Assembly: GCF_001039355.2 (NCBI RefSeq)
Contig: NW_019775588.1
Coordinates: forward strand, 115,282 to 144,255
Length of the DNA: 28,974 nucleotides
Source: Lingula anatina
Lineage: Eukaryota; Brachiopoda; Lingulata; Lingulida; Lingulidae
Direction: 5' to 3'
The notes below the pieces were generated by a model that saw only the letters and a list, made by a program, of their open reading frames with translations, did not search any database and was not told where the DNA came from. The translations under genes and the position numbers were made by a program. Positions 19,000 through 28,974 of this stretch are shown one piece after another (within the stretch, counting starts at the first letter, position 1; the number at the start of each line of letters is the position of its first letter).

Positions 19000-21509
19000 T
19001 CAAGCTTTTCCCGCCTCTCTAAATTTACTCAACAACTTGTCATTTTCCCTAAGAGCAAACGAAATGGAGGCCTCCTGATAGAAGTTTCCATTGATTTCAA
19101 TGTTCTGAATGACATCTTGGATGAGGTGTGCCCTGTCCACCCCAGATCCCGGGGCATCAAACTTGATGTGAGTGAAGTGGACATGGAGGTGGTAATACGA
19201 CGGCTGGTAGTGGAAATATATCCTGAGTTTACTGGGTGGCACTTGGTACTTTTCTTTGATTGCATTCTGAAATACAAAGAGATGTAAGGCTCTGTTCTCA
19301 CAACTTTTAGATCGATCTATCACCGCGGGGAGTCTCACTAGATTACTGTCAGATAATCCCCCTTAAGTGTCCGTCCCCGCCTACTACAAGCTTTAAGGGG
19401 TAATTAACTTTCGTGTCCGCCCGGCTGACAGCTATTTAGCGTGAACCCCCAGGGAGTTAGGTCGATCCAATGTAGGTCGATCTAATCTATGAGAATGGGG
19501 TGTAAGGTTATGATGTAAAGGTTGATTTAATATGGTATGTACAGTCTATGTCTTAATCTATAAGGGAGAGACTAACTATGTGTACTGATGTATGTGAAAT
19601 AAAATATGTATATGTTATATGACCATTGTCGGTAACTCATGCTGCTGTACAAGTTGTGCAAGAATAAATCTGAAAAATGTGATCTATAATTTACTATGTA
19701 CTTGAGGTCCATCTGTGCCATCAACAATTGGCCTAAAGTCATATGCCACTAATTTTATGAAAAACTGAAGCCAGGGCTTTTATTGCAAAATCTATTCAAA
19801 TAAATTAATAAACAGATTAACTTAAATTAAAAAATTCAAATTAATTATCTTTCTTAAATTCAAAAGAAAAAAGGGAAAATCATCAAAGTATACTTCCCAG
19901 TACTTTTATCTGAAGTTTATAATAACCTAGTCATTTACAAAATAAAGTTTAAACTACCTGTCCCTTTTCAAGTATATTCTTCAACAAAGGCAAGTGGTCT
20001 CTGGTAAGATCTCGAAGTGATCTCAGTCCTCTGGTGTGACATATGGCAACAAGGTAGAGGTCGTTGACCTGCTTGCAATCCCACTTCATGTCAGGGAGGA
20101 GAATGAACCCTGTCTCAGGATCAACGTCCTCAAACACAATTCTCTCCGCTTCTTTTTTCTTGTCTAGGATATTATATACCCACTGCAATATAATAAGTTA
20201 AACATGAATTAAATGTTTTACAATTACAAAATACCCACTACAAACTGTGTATACTATATATTTTAAAATGTATTACTTTGTACGAAAAAAAGTAGTGCAT
20301 ATGTGAAAATAGCAATTACATTTTTTCAATTATGTATGCCATGTTGATGAAAATTATGTTAGTACATGACAGACTTTATAATGGCAATCAACTCAATTAA
20401 TGACTTTTTCAAGTTGGAAAATGTACTTAGCAAATGCATAATTTAAATGTAAGAGAATATGATTTTCTTTTTATCAATGGTAATACCCACATATTTTATA
20501 AGCTCTTGTAAAAAGAAAAACAATAATTTAAATTGATACATACAGAGCTAATGAAACTGTTCTCTCATTTAAGAGAACATGTTTTTGCCACAATAATAAT
20601 TTCATATCAAATCAAACCACAAAAATACTAGCTAAGCAAATTCACAAATTGCACAATATATGGCATACTTGTATACTAAATTGTTCTGCCTGTATGTATG
20701 GCAGAGTGATGTTCCTGTAGTCTTCTGCTGTCTCTCTCACAACATACACGTCTTGTTCTGTATACTTGCTGATGTGTTTAGAAGTGGCAGGGTAAATCAG
20801 GGTGGCTTTGATCCCTGAAAGTATTCAGTGTTAGTATACAAACAATCAAATACTACTACCACACAAATGCATATCCGCGTGTGCGATACAGAGAGAGGGG
20901 GGAGAAAATTGAATAAGCATCCTAATGACTGCTAAATGACTTAGAAATACATGCACTAAGAAATACATTTCACTTTGTATAAAGAAAAAATAGGCTCTGA
21001 GTGGAGATAAATCTGTTCAGTCATGATAAATCTAACTTAAGAATTGTGAATCTATCTATCAATTCATTTTACTGAGTTATTACTGATGACACATCCATTC
21101 ATTATACAGTAAACATGCAGATTTTATTATATAAAAATATTTTAATAATAACTTTTTTCTTTCCAAAATACTAACCGTTCTCCTGTGGTTTTGGAAATGC
21201 CTCAAATGTTTTATATATATCATTATGAATTGCCAGTTTCAAATCTGTATCTGACGACAAAATTCCCTTGACTGTGTTTTCTGTAAAAGGAGTTTTCTCC
21301 AAAATGACAACAGCGTCATCCGTACTACCTTCAAACGATCCGTGAACAAAAATTGCTTTATGTTTAGCGTTCTCATTTAAAACTTTGCAAATATTGAAGC
21401 CCCCGAAACTGTCCTCCGATTTTGTTTCGCCATTTGATACTTCTTCCAGGGAATGTTTTCGCTTTTTTATCGGAACGGCCGCATCAGCACGTTGTTGTTC
21501 GGATGCCAT
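19000..21509 (-). CDS. DCPS: Scavenger mRNA-decapping enzyme DcpS (HIT family), complete, 4 exons
   Basis: Exons on the minus strand: 21509-21176 (ATG start), 20814-20669, 20182-19958 and 19266-19000 (stop). All junctions are GT..AG and in phase, giving 972 bases and 323 residues, against 337 in human. The enzyme hydrolyses the residual m7G cap left by 3'-to-5' mRNA decay and acts in nucleus and cytoplasm. A basic KKRK cluster at residues 15-18 is a likely nuclear signal. The N-terminal swap domain contains [12 protein letters not shown], the middle contains DYRNITLPY and WVYNILDKK, and the C-terminal HIT domain contains [14 protein letters not shown], with the H-x-H-x-H triad at 261/263/265 and His263 the expected nucleophile. 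[11 protein letters not shown] follows as in other DcpS proteins. Nothing essential is missing. Its start faces the zinc-finger gene, suggesting a shared promoter region. Confidence 0.97.
19307..19487. repeat. Possible small inverted-repeat insertion in DCPS intron 3
   Basis: TTAGATCGA near 19307 is inverted as TCGATCTAA near 19478. The interior is GC-richer than the rest of the intron. The right side also carries TAGGTCGAT twice, 15 bases apart (19459-19466 region and 19473-19481). It starts about 40 bases before exon 4 of DCPS. No target-site duplication was established. Confidence 0.3.
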
Positions 21510-22006
21510 TGTATCTATTTCCGTCCTCCAAATAAAGAAGAAGTCACCGTCACATATTTCAAATTGAAGATTTTTTTTATACCTTAAGAAAAGTATTGTT
21601 TAAAAAAATAAGTTCATGAAGCTTAAATGATTATCTGATCTGATGAATGAAAATGCCATAAATAGTCATTAATGGATACATTTTACATATCTTCCAAACG
21701 GACTTTTACGACAACCATGCACAAATTCAGCACCACTTGTTGACCTCCAATACTACATAAAATAATAGAAATTGAGAACAAGGCATGGAAGTTAAATATA
21801 GATGTAGTAACAGCAACATCATGTTGTTGTTATAAGCACGTAAGTAAGGCGCTCTATGGACATATTTAAATAAAAATAACTGCACATTAGGGAGGCTTAA
21901 GTTAAACGTTAACGCCTTTCATTTTACAGCAAAACGTTACCCTTTCAGCTTTCTTTACTAGCCTCTTATAACTACCTAATTTGAAAGATTCACTCAGTCA
22001 TGTGGT
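21510..22006. promoter_or_regulatory. Divergent (bidirectional) promoter region of DCPS and zinc-finger gene
   Basis: About 0.5 kb separates the DCPS ATG (21509, minus) from the first ATG of the zinc-finger frame (22007, plus). Both 5' UTRs and core promoters must lie here unless far upstream exons exist. I see no canonical TATA box in an appropriate place. The head-to-head layout is inference for shared regulation. Confidence 0.5.
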
Positions 22007-23239
22007 ATGAAGGCGAGTCTCTTATTATTAATCATTCCAGGGATTCTAGAAGAAAATCAACCACCGAAAATGCAGTCACCAACCTCTGCGTCGTTTTCTA
22101 CTCTGGGAGAGTTGACAGTACCCGACTTGAGCAGCAAAGACGGTCCCCACCAAGATGATGTCTCTAGTATCTTTCAGAATGCAGTAACGCACGAATGCAA
22201 AATCTGCGAAGGAGCACAGTTCGATAATTGTATTTGTCAGCTGCTGTCAAGTACAGTAGAGTCCAGTAGTGTTGTAAATATGGATCAACTAGAGGGTGTG
22301 ACTAAAGTTTTAGGGGGCGTGAATGACATTTATCAGGTTCTCGGCCGAGACGATATATTGAAATCAGAACTCCTTCATGACATTGATCTTTATTTAGAAT
22401 GCGATGAAGACAGTGTGTATGTGGTCCCTCCTTCCAAAGTGGAATCATGGAACCAACCAGGAAAATATCAAAATTATAAAATTTCTTTTCATTTTTCTAA
22501 ACCTGGTGAGCAGTTATCGGGTACTAGAGAACCAAATACTAGGAGAACGAAGTGCAGTGAATGTGAATATCGTTGCAAAAAGGAATATCTTATGAGAGAC
22601 CATAGGGCAAAGTGTCATGGAGAGAAAGACTTGTTTTCATGCAAGGAATGCAGTTATATAGGACACAGGTACAGACATCTTCAAAAACATGCACTGAGAA
22701 TGCACTCAAAAGGTACCAGTACCACAGGTGGGTTTGTTGACAATGCTGGAGTTACCGTTGCTGCACCTGTGGCATGCCAGCATTCTGATGAACTGGGGAT
22801 AGCGGGCAATTCCTTTAAGGGGTGTCCTGATAGAGTACTGCAAGATGAGGCTAACAATAATATAAAACGAGGGAAATCAAGCAATGCAGAAGCTGCGAGT
22901 TTTGATGGCAGCAGGACAAATGCGCCAGATAAAACTCTGACTGTGCCGTCCAAGAAAATCAAAACCCTCCAGCAAGCAGTGGCTCTGAAAACACAAAACT
23001 GCAGCTGCAGAGTTAAAAAGTGTGTTTCAAAATTTAAAAGAAATCAGAAGGATGCATATAACAGAAATATTAACTGGACTTGTTACCCTAATAACTGCAA
23101 GGGTGACTCGAAGACTTGTGCTCAGCCTCCAAGATTCAACTATCATTGCCCAAACAAACAATGTGATTTTTTCTGTAGTAAAAAAAGTAAACTTTTGGTA
23201 CATATTGCCCAAGTCCATAGTGTGGAAATAAAGAAATGA
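22007..23239 (+). CDS. Uncharacterised C2H2 zinc-finger protein, apparently intron-less
   Basis: The open frame encodes 410 residues from the first ATG. The first 20 residues (MKASLLLLIIPGILEEN..) look like a hydrophobic leader, unexpected for a nuclear protein. An acceptor-like ATTCCAG precedes GGATTC at 22041, so the true start may be Met22 (22070) in a spliced transcript. Three classical fingers are visible: C183-x2-C186-x12-H199-x4-H204, C212-x2-C215-x12-H228-x4-H233 and C381-x4-C386-x12-H399-x4-H404 at the C terminus. A Cys cluster CKICEGAQFDNCIC (64-77) and another Cys-rich patch (332-371) flank an acidic region (113-140). The two adjacent fingers resemble those of REST/ZNF-type polydactyl proteins, but I recognise no ortholog. 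A role in DNA binding or transcription is inferred from the fingers only. Confidence 0.8.
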   Translation: MKASLLLLIIPGILEENQPPKMQSPTSASFSTLGELTVPDLSSKDGPHQDDVSSIFQNAVTHECKICEGAQFDNCICQLLSSTVESSSVVNMDQLEGVTKVLGGVNDIYQVLGRDDILKSELLHDIDLYLECDEDSVYVVPPSKVESWNQPGKYQNYKISFHFSKPGEQLSGTREPNTRRTKCSECEYRCKKEYLMRDHRAKCHGEKDLFSCKECSYIGHRYRHLQKHALRMHSKGTSTTGGFVDNAGVTVAAPVACQHSDELGIAGNSFKGCPDRVLQDEANNNIKRGKSSNAEAASFDGSRTNAPDKTLTVPSKKIKTLQQAVALKTQNCSCRVKKCVSKFKRNQKDAYNRNINWTCYPNNCKGDSKTCAQPPRFNYHCPNKQCDFFCSKKSKLLVHIAQVHSVEIKK

Positions 23240-24677
23240 TTGAAAAAAGAGCTGATGTTTTATGTGCCAGTGCACTTTCTTCAGGCCTCTGTTAAATTTA
23301 ATCACATGCAGAGTAAGTAATCCAGAATTACAACACTGAAGTTATGAACATTCATTGCTACAATTAACACTAAAATATTGTGTGGAATTTGAAAAAAAGT
23401 ATTGCATGAAGTTCAAATGGGCATGCAAGGTCGTAGTTTTACCTTTGTAGTTTTAACTACCGTTTACAGTAAAGTTACGTGCCTTAAACAAAACACCATA
23501 CTTTATCCATGTTACTTGTGTTGTACTAATGGACTCTCCGACTTGTGAACACTGCCCCAGAAGGTAAGGCGTCAGGGGAAACTCTGCATTTATAAAACTT
23601 CTAGCAGAATGGCAAGCAAGACCTGGTGCTTTGTAAGTCAATTTAAAAAAAAAAGACCTCTTGAAAATATTCATGGCATTTATTTTGACAGATATAAATA
23701 GCAATGTGAAGATTTATGTTGAACAAGCACAGCTGCACTTTGTATTTTGACAATAAACTTATCATTTCTCAAAGATCCCTATAATCTCCCCCCCCCCTTT
23801 TTCCCCCCAATGAAAAAATCCTGACAGAGCACTCTTGAGCCCCCGTCTTGTCAACATTGAAAAAAATATTAGTAAACAGACAAAAAATGTCTTAAATATA
23901 GCAACATATTCAACTTTCCTGTTTACATGTCAAATTTTTGCACGTTCCCTTACATACAATATTACTGAATAAACCAATAACTCAATAGGCATAAATGCAG
24001 AATATAGATCAAATAACTCTTGGAGCAACTACATCAAAGTTAAGTTAATTTGCACTTTCACATTTTTAAAAATTAATATTAGGTTTACTCAAAAACGGTT
24101 TACTTATTTAGCTGTCATGTGCATTTCATAGCAAAATTTTGATATTTTTTCTTAAGTGATTATGATACATTAAATTTTTTTTAACAACTTCAAATGGTGA
24201 TTCAAAATAGCAGAGTCTATGAAGTTACAGTAATAAATTTTCAAACAACAACTAAATAACTTTAATTCTTTTATGCTTCACAAGATGCCTTCATCACAGA
24301 ATAGGGCTGTTAGTGGTAACCAGGTTACTATAATAAGTAAAAGATTTAATCGAAAATTCTTACTTTTGAAATTTGGCAAGGTTTTCGAGAACACCGACAT
24401 TTAAAAATGTGCATCTCAGGGCCTTACTACTGAGCGTAAATCAAAGCAAACTGAATAGCTAAACTGTATCTCATTTTTCAACAAACAAAGTCCACAACTT
24501 CTCCATAAAAGGAGTACCACAGAGATGATTATGTTTGGAACAAGTTTAGAACACAAGAACAATGAAATATCTGGACAGGACAGAATATCTGTCAGTTTTG
24601 CAAGGAGGACCAGTTGTCCATGCTGAAAAAACTCCTCTTTTGGGAGAGGAAAAAAGGAGAGTTTATTGGTGTCAATG
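23240..24677. other. Convergent 3' region between zinc-finger gene and MKLN1
   Basis: Zinc-finger 3' UTR to about 23.78 kb, then a C10 tract (23788-23797), then AT-rich DNA without a credible open frame. On the minus strand TTTATT at 24662-24667 gives AATAAA about 11 bases after the MKLN1 stop, a possible very early polyadenylation signal. A longer 3' UTR is equally possible. Confidence 0.5.
23752..23757 (+). terminator. AATAAA polyadenylation signal downstream of zinc-finger gene
   Basis: Canonical AATAAA about 510 bases after the TGA stop of the zinc-finger frame, the first plus-strand canonical signal I see after it. T-rich and C-rich sequence follows. Confidence 0.5.

Positions 24678-28974
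<4,297 letters not shown>

Noticed and set aside
18961-19287. 108-residue plus-strand open frame
   Set aside because: Antisense to DCPS exon 4, which carries the HIT motif in the minus-strand frame.
22681-22962. 93-residue minus-strand frame
   Set aside because: Antisense to the zinc-finger coding frame.

Overview
The window looks like chromosomal DNA of a marine invertebrate, most likely a lophotrochozoan and plausibly a bivalve mollusc. The non-coding DNA is AT-rich and full of microsatellites and homopolymer C/G tracts, coding exons are short with GT..AG introns, and the animal proteins DCPS and muskelin sit beside a DD3-3-like secreted protein and a many-ankyrin TRP channel. The species assignment is inference; the splice sites and reading frames are read directly. 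There is no prokaryotic or viral gene, and no CRISPR array, tRNA or rRNA that I could recognise.

Layout: (1) 211-6153, plus strand, twelve consecutive exons that splice in phase into the 3' part (613 codons) of a DD3-3-like gene; the 5' exon(s) lie before the window. A polyadenylation signal follows at 6629. (2) 7917-12053, minus strand, a TRP-family cation channel: one giant 3.78 kb exon with about 18 ankyrin repeats, six membrane segments, a pore region and a C-terminal coiled coil, plus a 72-codon exon upstream. Its real start is not resolved. (3) 12.05-18.5 kb, long accessory DNA with microsatellites, a 130-base assembly gap inside a GT repeat, dispersed repeats and at most a few weak exon candidates. 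(4) 19000-21509, minus strand, a complete four-exon DCPS gene (scavenger mRNA decapping enzyme, 323 aa). (5) 22007-23239, plus strand, an intron-less C2H2 zinc-finger protein, divergent from DCPS across about 0.5 kb. (6) 24678-28510, minus strand, the last nine exons (373 codons) of muskelin (MKLN1), the kelch-repeat subunit of the CTLH/GID ubiquitin ligase; the 5' exons lie beyond the window.

The genes do not form a pathway. The arrangement is convergent (DD3-3/TRP), divergent (DCPS/zinc finger) and convergent (zinc finger/MKLN1). The points most worth following are the unusual architecture and pore of the TRP channel, a 71-bp repeat pair whose copies differ only by transitions and which carries a splice-acceptor-like site, a dispersed repeat in both an intron and the 3' UTR of the DD3-3 gene, orphan minus-strand exon candidates at 15.1 and 18.5 kb that could be 5' exons of the TRP gene, and a cluster of three nuclear-receptor-type half-sites in a muskelin intron. 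I found no clear case of a wholly new biological system.
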